DNA of 64,000 bases, taken from assembly GCA_938007935.1 (NCBI GenBank), contig CALLMD010000006.1:1-64000 (forward strand), in the 5' to 3' direction. The notes below the pieces were generated by a model. The model was not told the DNA's origin and ran no database searches. It was given only the letters and a program-made list of their open reading frames with translations. Every line of letters begins with the position of its first letter. The first letter of the stretch is position 1. Made by a program: the position numbers and the translations under genes. Shown here one piece after another: positions 43,001 to 51,143 of the stretch. This DNA comes from an uncultured Hellea sp. GTDB taxonomy: Bacteria > Pseudomonadota > Alphaproteobacteria > Caulobacterales > Maricaulaceae.

Positions 43001-44644
43001 TCGGTTCTGAGAAGCTTAAATTTTTCAGGTTGCAGAGAGTGGAATATTCTACACTTCATCGGCATCGAAAACTTATCTGAGAAAGGGAGGAGGCGTTATC
43101 AGCAACTGAGTCACAAGTTTAATACCGAACATATTGATGAAGAAAACTCAGTTCGTATGATTGGAGTTCACTCGCCTATCGGTGCTGAGCAAGCACAACG
43201 AATGAATGATGAGCAGATAATTTCTGCTATGCTAAAATATGATACTGACGAGGGAAAAGATTGGAGGCGCGGAGGTGCATATGAGCTATCTTCTGTAATC
43301 ACAGATCAAGCAAAGAATGACCCAAACCGATACTTAGCTTTACTTTTAAAGTTGCCTCTAAATATCAATCATCTATACCATTCAGGAGTTTTGAGAGGTA
43401 TACGCGATGCGGAAGCCTTCGATAATGAGGTGGCAAGAACGGCTATTCTTCATATCCATGAACATTTTAAATCCAAGCTATCAGACGAAATTTTAAGCGT
43501 GATAGAGACTCATTCATCACTCATTTTATCCGATAAAATAAAAGAACTAGTCTTCGATTATGCCGTTAATGGAGACAGCCCTAGCAGAGAAGACCTTCGT
43601 GAATACAGCGACGATGACTCTAATAATTCTAAAAACAAACTACTCACCGTTGATGATCTTGTTCGATCAGGTGGTGGTGGCATTATGATACAATCCGTTC
43701 ATGGAGGGCGTGCAAAAGCTTGGGACACGCTCAAACGAATTGGCTGGGATCATTCCTCAATACACCAAGAAATTTGGGATTTAGTAGAAACACAAGCTAT
43801 CGATGAAAAGTCGGTAAGCATCAGGGCTAGAATATTTGATGCAATGACGCCACTCTTTAATGACGATAAAAAACGTTATGAAAATGCCTGCCACACACTC
43901 TTCGACCAGAAGACCATAGGAAACAGATCAATCGATCCAATAGCAATATTAGCGACACTTCATGGCGTAAATATGCAAAAATATATCGATTTCAATATGC
44001 CTAAATTCGCTTCAAAATGCATCCACAGGATGACCACAAATGACAATAAAAATGTTCAAGCCGTTGGGACATGGTGGTTGTTTTGTGAGCATTTTCGACA
44101 TGGACGCTCAGGTATACCGCTCAAAGCCGTCGATGAAATGAGCGATCAAGAAAAAATCCTTTATGCTGATATCTTGTCACATGCGTTTCATTGGGACGAA
44201 GTGGAAAAGTCTGCGGAAACTGATTTAATCAGAATGTTCAATGACCCCAATATCAAAATAGGCGAACAAGCCTCTGAAGTTTTCAGGAATTGTAAGCCCG
44301 AAGATTTTCATCGTTGTTTAAAGTTGGCGGAAGCATATATCCGAACAGATGCATACTTAGAAGCATCAACTTACATACTATACGCATTAGATAGCGCAGA
44401 ATGTGATGTCATGGAACTTGTAGTGTTCGGTGCAGAACGATTAATCGCAAGTATTATTGATAAAGGTGATCAACATGGTAGCCGAGGAACAGGCCTTTAT
44501 AAATTACAGGAGCTATTAGCGCGAGAATATGCTGCTTCGGAAAAACGACAAGATATCAGAAAGAGAATATTAGATTTGATCGACCTTATGCTTGAAAATG
44601 ATATTTACGGCACTGAAAAAATTACCTTGGCAAATGATAGATAA
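40073..44644 (+). CDS. STAND-type NTPase with N-terminal Cap4/Mrr-like nuclease domain (Avs-like defence protein)
   Basis: 1523 residues. N-terminal part (about 1-200): 'GGFADKLGNRYEAKWTISRL' is typical of Cap4/Mrr-like dsDNase domains. The likely catalytic residues are Glu15, Glu47 ('KGFEF') and Gln60-x-Lys62 ('HQTK'). NTPase core: Walker A 'GVAGSGKSG' (276-284), Walker B 'SVLIIDQLDAVS' (341-352). From about 450 to the end are helical, repeat-like sequences, as in Avs sensors that recognise phage proteins. In Avs proteins, binding of a phage terminase or portal drives tetramer formation and nuclease activity. This gene fits that plan, but the sensor target is unknown. It is AT-rich compared with the core genome. 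Confidence 0.8.
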   Translation: MLKGGFADKLGNRYEAKWTISRLLLVLAGDYEHLTYEGINEDFKGFEFRLSDSQITQWHQTKINAPKGNWTIGALQRENLLKAFKDRLDADQNAQCHFISQDNAKSLRELANDARLANSPEEFVSALADGRISDFEKLKYTWDCDSNHAWQLLQGIYVKVIVESEIDTNITALSRLLLNVDGDTYAILRKHVEENLNKRVNRETLKNWINSEDGVEFKAWASPKSNIERIQAANERYLSTYIPFGIGGKTITRNQTEVICSDIIDSEGSKIVILAGVAGSGKSGAARQIIDTFNEAGIPTLAFRVDHYLDCRHPSEIGKAVLDINDSPVALLKALSPRETSVLIIDQLDAVSEVSGRNGVVKSGLFELLDEASQYGTVKVIIICRSYDLENDDRFRKLSNGYKTTKVDLPLLNWNEEIVPVLEALDYDCSQFSERQKRLLSVPVNLAVFIETGDKYFSFKNRADLFGKLIRKKEKVFVKLGFSWSLMTPLQKVAKWMSDRQELSAPESILDEFSGSGDFLSSENLIVISNRKINFFHESFFDYIYARSFISGEQSVLEMVLSGEQHLFRRTQVRQIFALMREADHSNYIQQLKGLLISQFVRYHLKLSIAQWLASLDDPSADELGVVLGLGNSELNSLQIVVLFSNANWFSLLHEQKIIEKTLHGSSEKNSRITLNWLSQIAGRHPSEIAKLIENWWAKDETKAEQLVDWFGFLRRNKPDDELLELCGQVIKFRPKNLFKDEGRDRIMMLLHTWVDHEPEKCGALVKELFDAWFEMHPDANLLDRDDFKLLDNHSLSELAKKSSRAFVEGTRDAILRTVRETVEQGEEGRRWYSLMSSMRSDYLHGFDGLFQLFEKSLCELSRTEPDFTRETLARLPASLHPRFMGLHLGIIGTSSDTFGDMLSSLLDDDNALKAGVDGAEWKPFAIACKAMLGVSNDLRDIIEAKIFSIDHEIQRAKRLWDLLKRGEANEWVDKNSVLRSLNFSGCREWNILHFIGIENLSEKGRRRYQQLSHKFNTEHIDEENSVRMIGVHSPIGAEQAQRMNDEQIISAMLKYDTDEGKDWRRGGAYELSSVITDQAKNDPNRYLALLLKLPLNINHLYHSGVLRGIRDAEAFDNEVARTAILHIHEHFKSKLSDEILSVIETHSSLILSDKIKELVFDYAVNGDSPSREDLREYSDDDSNNSKNKLLTVDDLVRSGGGGIMIQSVHGGRAKAWDTLKRIGWDHSSIHQEIWDLVETQAIDEKSVSIRARIFDAMTPLFNDDKKRYENACHTLFDQKTIGNRSIDPIAILATLHGVNMQKYIDFNMPKFASKCIHRMTTNDNKNVQAVGTWWLFCEHFRHGRSGIPLKAVDEMSDQEKILYADILSHAFHWDEVEKSAETDLIRMFNDPNIKIGEQASEVFRNCKPEDFHRCLKLAEAYIRTDAYLEASTYILYALDSAECDVMELVVFGAERLIASIIDKGDQHGSRGTGLYKLQELLAREYAASEKRQDIRKRILDLIDLMLENDIYGTEKITLANDR

Positions 44645-44650
44645 CTTTAA

Positions 44651-44986
44651 CTAATACTCATCCGCCCGCATGATCGTCATTACGCGTGTTGTTTTCTCTG
44701 GGTCGCTCGGGTCTTCTGATCCGTATCTTAAGCTTGGGTCGTAGTAGTCGATTTTGAAGAAAAATTGATCTCCGTTTATTTCGACAGCCCCAAAGTCATG
44801 CTCATTATAAGGATCATTCCCCTCCTCAAATTTATTGTACACTCGTATTGCTTCAACAACCTTGCCACGTGTTTCGTGGCCTAAATTTTGAACGCCGAGT
44901 GTTGCGACTACTCGCCCGCCAATACCTTGTGTGCGGAGGAGGTCATTAAGTCTTGAGATCGAAGCCGTTTGAGGTGTTTCTTGCAT
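44651..44986 (-). CDS. DUF3768 domain protein
   Basis: 111 residues with the full DUF3768 signature: 'GGRVVATLGVQNLG', 'FEEGNDPYNEHDFGAVEING', 'FFFKIDYYDPSLRYGSEDPS' and 'TRVMTIMRADEY'. These proteins are frequent on alphaproteobacterial plasmids and islands; function unknown. It converges with the Avs-like gene, 6 bases from its stop. Confidence 0.85.
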   Translation of the reverse strand: MQETPQTASISRLNDLLRTQGIGGRVVATLGVQNLGHETRGKVVEAIRVYNKFEEGNDPYNEHDFGAVEINGDQFFFKIDYYDPSLRYGSEDPSDPEKTTRVMTIMRADEY

Positions 44987-45160
44987 AGGACAAAAATTCT
45001 ACGCCCTCTCGGTGTATGCATTCAAATATCATAGATAGATTTGACTTGAGCGAAAATAAAAACTGTTATGCTTTATAACTTTGACGATATTACAGCAAAA
45101 TCTTTTAAATTTGTAATCTACGGGTAACTTTATAGTTGCTTTAACAATTTGAGATAGACA

Positions 45161-45769
45161 ATGGTGAATATACAACGAATCATTAACTCTAAAAGTACTT
45201 TAACCTTGATGCCAAGTTCACTTCTGAGAAAACCCTCTGATGGCTCTGAAATTGCATCAGAAAGCCTGAAGCGAGATCATTCAAATGAAACTCAGGCCTA
45301 TTTACGCCTAATTTCTGCCGATAACTCGTTTTCTGAACGCAAAAAAGCGATTGGAGAATGGCTAGTGTACTATAATGAAACAGAGTCGAGACAAGACCCA
45401 TCTACGGCCATAAAACAGCTAAACACAATGGTAGATTTTCTTTTCCCCAAAACAGATGACCTCGGGAAATCATGGAATGCTCTGCTTAAAAAGCGAATAC
45501 CAAACGCAGCTACCTCAGAAAGTGTTACAAAATATGGTAATTTAATAAAACTGTGCTACGGTAACTATGCCAATAATCATACATCTATGGAAAAATTTGA
45601 TTTTCATTCTGCCAAATCTCGTATTGAAGCACTCGTTCCAGAGGTCATTAAAGAGCTTGATGAAAGAGAAGCCGAACTAGACCTTCAAATCAAAGAGTCC
45701 CGTGAAAGACAAGCTGAATACAAGATAGCTTTAGTAAATTCCCAGCGTCTGATTGAGGCGATAAGTTAA
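45161..45769 (+). CDS. Hypothetical protein, coupled to a coiled-coil partner
   Basis: 202 residues. N-terminal part of unknown fold; the last 50 or so residues are a charged coiled coil ('IKELDEREAELDLQIKESRE'). No known domain. Its stop is 1 base before the next ATG, so the two are one unit. Both are unlike core genes in base composition. The 174 bases upstream hold a plausible promoter (ttttaaatttgtaatct) but no proven one. Confidence 0.5.
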   Translation: MVNIQRIINSKSTLTLMPSSLLRKPSDGSEIASESLKRDHSNETQAYLRLISADNSFSERKKAIGEWLVYYNETESRQDPSTAIKQLNTMVDFLFPKTDDLGKSWNALLKKRIPNAATSESVTKYGNLIKLCYGNYANNHTSMEKFDFHSAKSRIEALVPEVIKELDEREAELDLQIKESRERQAEYKIALVNSQRLIEAIS

Positions 45770-45770
45770 A

Positions 45771-46121
45771 ATGAATGCCGAACTTAAAATTCTCAAGCTC
45801 GCCGCCGAGATACTTAAGGCGGTTGCAGGTGGATCTGATAGTATCAAGAAAATGCTTGAGAGTTTTTCGAGTAAAGAGAAAAAAGAAAAGCAACATAAAT
45901 TAGAATTAGACAAAGAAAGAAAAGCTAAAGCGGCTTTGGTCGAAACAAACGCAATGCTGTACAAACTTCTATCTGAAGCCCATGCAAAACAGAAAGAGAT
46001 AAATATTGAAGTAGTTGAATTAAAGGCGAAAAATGTTGATCTGAAAATTCAAAATGACCAATTTTCAATTTGGAAGGCGGGGTGTGTTTGTGAAACTACT
46101 AAAGACATAACTATCAACTAG
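45771..46121 (+). CDS. Hypothetical coiled-coil protein
   Basis: 116 residues. Charged helical region 'SKEKKEKQHKLELDKERKAK' to 'HAKQKEINIEVVELKAKNVD', then a short tail with two Cys ('KAGCVCETTK'). No signal peptide. It is coupled to the preceding gene; a heteromeric complex is a reasonable guess. Converges with the gene at 46124. Confidence 0.5.
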   Translation: MNAELKILKLAAEILKAVAGGSDSIKKMLESFSSKEKKEKQHKLELDKERKAKAALVETNAMLYKLLSEAHAKQKEINIEVVELKAKNVDLKIQNDQFSIWKAGCVCETTKDITIN

Positions 46122-46123
46122 CA

Positions 46124-47005
46124 CTATTTACTACGATTTATTCGCCCCTGCTTCCGCTTCCTTTTCTTCAATTTATCCCGATAAGCTTTTGGCACTGATT
46201 TCTGATTGCTAACTGACTTCGGTTTTGAAGCGTGAATGTCGAGATGATCTCTCAAGGCAAAATAATCAGGTTCACGAGTTTTGTCCGACCAGATAAAATT
46301 ACTGACTTTGCGAGCTATGGTTTGATTAATCTGACCATCCGAATTGATAATACCAAGCTCTCTCAAGTTGAGATTCCAGTAAAGGTTTTCTTGCTTTAAC
46401 TCACCTGTTCCATCAGGGCGGCGGCACCAACTCAGCGCGTATTCAATATCATCTTTGTTCGCCGATTGGCTCGTATTATCGAGATTGGGATCAATAAATA
46501 TCTGCATGAAGCATTTGTCGATATCAGGGATATTACCGTTACATCGGTCATAAAAAGCCAACAATTCCGACATATATTCCAATGATAAGTCTTGGCGGAT
46601 CATCTCTACGATCAAACCTATTTGCGGGGTTTTATTCCAATAAGGCGCTACCAACTGGGCAAGCGCCGCTAAACGGGCATAATCCACTTCTCCGTTAGCT
46701 GTTTTAAGCTTGAGATCATTTAGATCAAAAGTAGGTGGCTTAAAGGAAACGCCTTCACCTGTTTTTCTAGCCGCTTCTAATGCGGGACGGATTTTATTAT
46801 AGGCTTGGTTCCATCGTTTAGCACTACACAGCCAGATATAGAGCTGATTGATATAATCGGACAATGGCGCGTCCGCAAAACCATCACCGAGCATTTCAGG
46901 CGGTAAAATATTATCTAAGGGTATGCCCGTATCGCCTTTGCGTATGTTAAAATAGATTATCCCTGCGTCGTTCTTAAACAGCCCAACCGTTCCATTTTCT
47001 TCCAT
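46124..47005 (-). CDS. Hypothetical protein (island)
   Basis: 293 residues, no family recognised. Segments such as 'QLYIWLCSAKRWNQAYNKIR' and 'DIEYALSWCRRPDGTGELKQ' look soluble and helical, and the C-terminus is strongly basic ('KAYRDKLKKRKRKQGRINRS'), which suggests nucleic-acid binding. Last gene of a minus-strand run from the integrase at 49554, with an 18-base gap to the 465-residue gene. Confidence 0.55.
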   Translation of the reverse strand: MEENGTVGLFKNDAGIIYFNIRKGDTGIPLDNILPPEMLGDGFADAPLSDYINQLYIWLCSAKRWNQAYNKIRPALEAARKTGEGVSFKPPTFDLNDLKLKTANGEVDYARLAALAQLVAPYWNKTPQIGLIVEMIRQDLSLEYMSELLAFYDRCNGNIPDIDKCFMQIFIDPNLDNTSQSANKDDIEYALSWCRRPDGTGELKQENLYWNLNLRELGIINSDGQINQTIARKVSNFIWSDKTREPDYFALRDHLDIHASKPKSVSNQKSVPKAYRDKLKKRKRKQGRINRSK

Positions 47006-47023
47006 GTATTATCAGTGTACGGA

Positions 47024-48421
47024 TTATGCTTCGCCTGAAAAATCCAAGTTCTGATTTTCTCGCTCCGCTTCAGAAACAGGATCAACAAATTGCGGATATA
47101 ATCGGTGTAGATAATCCACTAGCCCTAACTGATCGGAATGCCCTGAAGCATAGTTTTCCTGCGTGTAATCCCCGAATGCCGCGATGACCTCTAAGTTTGG
47201 ATGTCCGTCTGCATTTTCCAATCCCAATCGTTTCAAGACTTTGGTTGTTCCAGCTTGGTTATTTTCCCAGCCAAAGGTGGTTTGGGTTTCAGAGAATAAG
47301 CGACTTTGATTTTGGATAAGGGTTTGTTGGTGTTCAAAGTTTTCAATGTCACCATCATACCCTGCAAAACCACCAGTCATGTGACTAATCACTTGTCGAA
47401 ACCGATTAACGGTCAAAGGATCAAAAGCTCCGCCGCTATCCAATACTGAGAAATCAATTTTGTAGATATTCTCAACAAAGCCCGTGGTTCCAAAGCTTTC
47501 AGTCGTATGCCAGTAATGCATGACTTCGACCATTAGGCCAATGTCCTCGCCTGACCAACCCGTAACGTCTTTGGTGACGATATGATCGCCTGATCGAGCT
47601 TCGATAATCTGTCGGCCTGACGGTTCGGCATAGCCGCTCACGCCCGATCTAAATTCACGCTTATTGTCTTCGGTATTGCTAAAGACCCCATCAGCATTTT
47701 TCTCCGAGAGAACGTCCTGCACATCTGAGCCTGTGACAACATCTCGAAGACGTGTTTTAGTTTCTGCCGAGAATGCTTCTGATTTATCTATCTCAGCTAA
47801 TACAGGCGAGAACATGGTGTTGAGATCATTCGCGCCTAAGTCAATCGGTACAGATGCCAACATAGCTTCAAAGGCGGCTTGCTCTTGTGGGTCTTCAATA
47901 ACGCTCCGTAAATCGGCAAGTGTCTTTCTAAACTGGGTTATTTGTTTCAGGGCTATTTCAGCTTTGTCAAATTTCGACACCTGCGCTTCAATCCGTTCTA
48001 ATTTGGTATCAATACTGCCACCCTTTTCAAATTCTTCCCGCGCTACTTCATTTAATTTTGTTAGCACTTCAGTCGTTGTGTCAATCTTCTCTAGCTCTTC
48101 TGTTTTCGCGGCGATTTCAGTGTTTTCAATACAGGTATCAAGTTCAAATTCAGCGAAATCAGGATCATCTAATATAGCTGGATCAGTGATAAGTAATTTG
48201 GCCGCTTCATGTGCCGCCATTGATAAATGTAGTGAAGAGTTACATTTATCTCGTAGGTAATCTTGAGCGTGTTCTGGCAAGCTTAATAGGGAGGTATCAA
48301 CGCTATCGCTTAAAGATACTCGTTCTTGAGTGGATGCCTCTAAAGCGTCTGATTTCTCCTGCAAATAATCTGCGTTTGACTCAGGTGATCTCTCGCCGCC
48401 AGCCAACTCATAAGAGTTCAT
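47024..48421 (-). CDS. Hypothetical large soluble protein (island)
   Basis: 465 residues, no domain recognised. The first 220 residues are helical and charged ('NTEIAAKTEELEKIDTTTEV', 'EARSGDHIVTKDVTGWSGED' later). The segment TTTEVLTKLNEVAREEFEKG is closely similar to one in the small lipoprotein encoded just upstream (NTTNEVLSKEFQQMAREEFE), so the two genes share a duplicated piece. No signal peptide. Confidence 0.55.
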   Translation of the reverse strand: MNSYELAGGERSPESNADYLQEKSDALEASTQERVSLSDSVDTSLLSLPEHAQDYLRDKCNSSLHLSMAAHEAAKLLITDPAILDDPDFAEFELDTCIENTEIAAKTEELEKIDTTTEVLTKLNEVAREEFEKGGSIDTKLERIEAQVSKFDKAEIALKQITQFRKTLADLRSVIEDPQEQAAFEAMLASVPIDLGANDLNTMFSPVLAEIDKSEAFSAETKTRLRDVVTGSDVQDVLSEKNADGVFSNTEDNKREFRSGVSGYAEPSGRQIIEARSGDHIVTKDVTGWSGEDIGLMVEVMHYWHTTESFGTTGFVENIYKIDFSVLDSGGAFDPLTVNRFRQVISHMTGGFAGYDGDIENFEHQQTLIQNQSRLFSETQTTFGWENNQAGTTKVLKRLGLENADGHPNLEVIAAFGDYTQENYASGHSDQLGLVDYLHRLYPQFVDPVSEAERENQNLDFSGEA

Positions 48422-48453
48422 CCACTAATTATAGCAGATATACGCTCAAATTC

Positions 48454-48810
48454 CTAATTTTGCGGACGTGCGCCCTTTTCAAATTCTTCCCGCGCCATCT
48501 GTTGAAACTCTTTACTTAACACTTCATTGGTTGTGTTGCCTTCTTCGATTTTGGTATCTAACGCGGCGATTTCAGCTTGTCTGGCCGCTTTTGCTTCTCG
48601 CATACAGGTTAGTTTTTCAGCTTTCGTAGCACCGACCAAGGCTCTACATTCTGCTTGTGTTCGTACTTTCACTTCTACCACTGCCGCCATTGACGTAAGC
48701 TCGGCTGTGGTTGTCTGAGGCGCGTTCTTATCCTCTGCTCCAGCATCAGCACATCCTGCTAACGCCAAGCCACCTGCCGCCGTTGCCAAGAGAGTTCTAA
48801 GTTTTCCCAT
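48454..48810 (-). CDS. Small probable lipoprotein
   Basis: 118 residues from MGKLRTLLATAAGG; the ORF could start 7 codons earlier. A lipobox-like segment, 'GGLALAGC', implies a lipid-anchored Cys. The mature part is helical and charged and ends in FQQMAREEFEKGARPQN, which repeats a segment of the 465-residue protein downstream. Small lipoproteins of this type can act as entry-exclusion or stability factors on mobile elements, but nothing proves this here. Confidence 0.55.
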   Translation of the reverse strand: MGKLRTLLATAAGGLALAGCADAGAEDKNAPQTTTAELTSMAAVVEVKVRTQAECRALVGATKAEKLTCMREAKAARQAEIAALDTKIEEGNTTNEVLSKEFQQMAREEFEKGARPQN

Positions 48811-48840
48811 GAAAGGTATATTAAGTACCATAAAGGCTAC

Positions 48841-49554
48841 CTATTCTCCATTTTTTGTCAAATATTCGTCGAGCTTAGGAGCCAGTAATTCCCATAATTG
48901 ATCGGCCAAACCCGCCTGATTTTCTTGGACAGGCATTGGGTCAAATATGTTGTGAGTGAGCGCGGCTTCTCGCGCCTGAGCTTCATCTATGCCGAGATAA
49001 CGGATGGTTGACACAGATGATCTATGGCCGAGTAAACGACCAATAAGCTCCACTGTAACACCTTGCTGATAAAGGTAGATCGCCTTTGAACGTCGTAGAG
49101 AGTGTGCACTAATATTCTGCGAAGGAATACCAACCGCTTTAACCCATGACTTAATCAGTGTTCGATAAAAGCCAATCGTTATCGGTTGACCATGTGGGTC
49201 TTTAGTTCGCGTGAAAATATAATCGTGTTCTCGTTTCTGACTTGCGATCACCCAGCTCTTAAGAGCCTTACGCGTATCAAGGGTAAGTACAGGAAAAACA
49301 GATTGAGATGTTTTCTTCTGCCGTAACGGAAAGCTTTGATGAACTGCCCCATCTGAAAGCATTACATCTCGGGTTTTCAGGTTCAACAAATCCGAGGCTC
49401 GGAGCATCGTATCTATGGCCACCATAAACAGGCAGTAGTCATGTGAATGGTTTTTTAATTGCGATCTGATCTGCGCAATTTCAGGCACGGATAAGGCTCG
49501 CCGTGCACCGACACTGCGGCCTTTGTTCCACGGCTGGCCGTAATTTCTCGTCAT
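48841..49554 (-). CDS. Short tyrosine recombinase
   Basis: 237 residues: catalytic domain with only a short N-terminal extension, as in FimB-like or phage-type short recombinases. Catalytic positions: 'DTMLRASDLLNLKTRDV' (Arg), 'AHSLRRSKAIYLYQQG' (H-x-x-R), 'LLGHRSSVSTIRYLG' (His, Tyr). Divergent from the HTH/integrase pair across a gap holding two similar repeats. It could be an inversion or resolution enzyme of the element rather than its integrase. Confidence 0.82.
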   Translation of the reverse strand: MTRNYGQPWNKGRSVGARRALSVPEIAQIRSQLKNHSHDYCLFMVAIDTMLRASDLLNLKTRDVMLSDGAVHQSFPLRQKKTSQSVFPVLTLDTRKALKSWVIASQKREHDYIFTRTKDPHGQPITIGFYRTLIKSWVKAVGIPSQNISAHSLRRSKAIYLYQQGVTVELIGRLLGHRSSVSTIRYLGIDEAQAREAALTHNIFDPMPVQENQAGLADQLWELLAPKLDEYLTKNGE

Positions 49555-49565
49555 GAAAAAGGAGG

Positions 49566-49716
49566 TGACGCTATTTATAAAAGCAATGCTATTTTACAGA
49601 AATAGTGTCGATAACAAGGGAATTTTGTGGAAAATGGATTTAGCTTTCTCAAATTCCAACGACCATAAAACCCTTATGAGTCAAGGCGGATTGAGTGACG
49701 CTTTTATAAAAAGCAA
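49566..49716. promoter_or_regulatory. Two related 21-22 bp repeats between divergent recombinase and excisionase-like genes
   Basis: tgacgctatttataaaagcaa at 49566 and gtgacgcttttataaaaagc at 49695 are near copies. The second also reads as an inverted repeat (gcttttataaaaagc). They could bind the HTH protein encoded at 49747 or be arm sites for a recombinase. Confidence 0.4.
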
Positions 49717-49746
49717 GTATGATACTGCTGTCTTAATCAAAACACG

Positions 49747-50136
49747 ATGTCAGTTGAAATATCTGAACTTCATATTGCGATAGCGCAGGCTAAAGGATTC
49801 CAAGTCTACGAGACTTATAGCGAACCAAAGGCCGCACAGATTTTAGGCCTTAGCCTCTCTACCCTGAGTCGATTACGGCATAGCGGGTCTATTGGCTTTA
49901 TCCAAAAAAGCGAACGCCGTGTGGGGTATTTCGGGTTTCACCTCATCGACTATTTATTAGCGCGACAATCATGCCCAAATACAGAACAACGAAAAGATAC
50001 CAAGTCGGTGATTACTGGCTCTCTAAGCAAAGCCGTAGCCCCGCATGGTGCCGTACATGGTACTGCAAACGTACCAAGCAAACCCGCCGTACTTCACTCC
50101 TCACGACAGATTTTAACGAGGCCAAGGATCGCTTAA
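49747..50136 (+). CDS. HTH protein, probable excisionase (Xis-like)
   Basis: 129 residues; the HTH 'SEPKAAQILGLSLSTLSRLR' near residue 25-45 resembles MerR/AlpA-type excisionase domains ('HSGSIGFIQKSERRVGYFGF' follows). The reading frame overlaps the integrase gene by 166 bases; the last 50 or so residues look non-conserved and the real end may be read through that overlap. An excisionase just upstream of the integrase is the usual order in integrative elements. Confidence 0.6.
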   Translation: MSVEISELHIAIAQAKGFQVYETYSEPKAAQILGLSLSTLSRLRHSGSIGFIQKSERRVGYFGFHLIDYLLARQSCPNTEQRKDTKSVITGSLSKAVAPHGAVHGTANVPSKPAVLHSSRQILTRPRIA

Positions 50137-51143
50137 ATCAGTGGTTTATTTTGGAATGCCAAAAGAAAAATCAACCAAGTGATCATGTGACTATCGCTTC
50201 AATCTTTGCGCGGTATTATGAAAAGCATGGTCGGCATTTAAGCTCATATGATAGCGTTAAACGGAACCTCGAACACTGGTTGGATTTCCACGGTGAAGCA
50301 ACGCTCGAAGAAGCGGCTGATCTACGCCAACAAGAAATCTTTAGAGACTGGCTTCAGACAGAACGCAAACTCGGTTTAAACTCGGTGCGTAAGGTTATTA
50401 CTATCGGAAAGGCTGCTTTTAACTGGTCGTACAAACGCGGTGAAATTGAAAACGTCCCCTACTTTGAAACGGTCAAAGTACCAACACCTGAACCGCTCGG
50501 ACGACATCTTGAAATCTCAGAAATTGCCGCCCTCTTTCGAGCCGCTGATAAACCACATATCAAAATGTTTATGATCATGCTCATAGCGACAGCGGCGCGG
50601 CCAAAGGCTGTCTTAGATTTACAGTTCGATCAGATCGGCTTCAAACGTGACATCATTGATCTGAACCCGAAAGGCAGAACGCAAACGACTAAAACGCGGC
50701 CAATAGTCAAAATACCAAAATCTATAAAGCCGCTTCTAAATTTAGAACAAAGCATGAACTTAAATTCTTACCTAATCCATTACAAAGACGCACCGATTAA
50801 GAGCACTCGATCCGCTTGGCAAAACTTACGGGATGCCGCTGGATTAGATAAAAAAGTCATGCCCTATTCTATACGCCGCACAATTGCACGGTTCATGAGA
50901 CAGCAAGGGGTTCCTGCTTGGGAAGTAGCGGAACAACTGGGACATAAGTCCACTGGCTACCGCATTACAGAGCTATATACGGCTCATAGTCCTGACTATT
51001 TAGAAAAAGCTGTAGAGGCGATTGATGTATTCTTTGACCAATTAACGTGTGAATTACGTGTGAGTCGTCTTGAAGACATTTTTCATGGCTCTGAAAAACC
51101 GTTAAAAATCAAGGAGAAGAATGGTAGTGAGAGTGAGACTTGA
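49971..51143 (+). CDS. Island A integrase, stop codon inside the att core
   Basis: 390-residue tyrosine recombinase. An N-terminal arm-binding-like part is followed by the core-binding 'YEKHGRHLSSYDSVKRNLEH'. The catalytic domain has 'MLIATAARPKAVLDL' (Arg), 'MPYSIRRTIARFMRQQG' (box II, Y-S-I-R) and 'AEQLGHKSTGYRITELYTAH' (His, Tyr). The final seven residues (NGSESET) and the TGA are read from the 47-bp tRNA-Met att core starting at 51120. Because the core includes the stop, the protein stays the same whether the island is integrated or excised. ACGTGTGA arm motifs lie inside its 3' end. Confidence 0.9.
   Translation: MPKYRTTKRYQVGDYWLSKQSRSPAWCRTWYCKRTKQTRRTSLLTTDFNEAKDRLNQWFILECQKKNQPSDHVTIASIFARYYEKHGRHLSSYDSVKRNLEHWLDFHGEATLEEAADLRQQEIFRDWLQTERKLGLNSVRKVITIGKAAFNWSYKRGEIENVPYFETVKVPTPEPLGRHLEISEIAALFRAADKPHIKMFMIMLIATAARPKAVLDLQFDQIGFKRDIIDLNPKGRTQTTKTRPIVKIPKSIKPLLNLEQSMNLNSYLIHYKDAPIKSTRSAWQNLRDAAGLDKKVMPYSIRRTIARFMRQQGVPAWEVAEQLGHKSTGYRITELYTAHSPDYLEKAVEAIDVFFDQLTCELRVSRLEDIFHGSEKPLKIKEKNGSESET
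51045..51065. promoter_or_regulatory. Arm-type sites at the right end of Island A, inside the integrase gene
   Basis: Two tandem copies, acgtgtgaatt (51045) and acgtgtgagt (51056), 55 bases before the att core. They match the motif at the left end (28661-28731), with one 11-bp exact inverse copy. They are within coding sequence, so the match is constrained by codons as well. Confidence 0.6.

Noticed and set aside
49553-49783. 76-residue ORF between divergent recombinase and HTH genes
   Set aside because: It spans both regulatory repeats and lacks any recognised domain; probably the promoter region.
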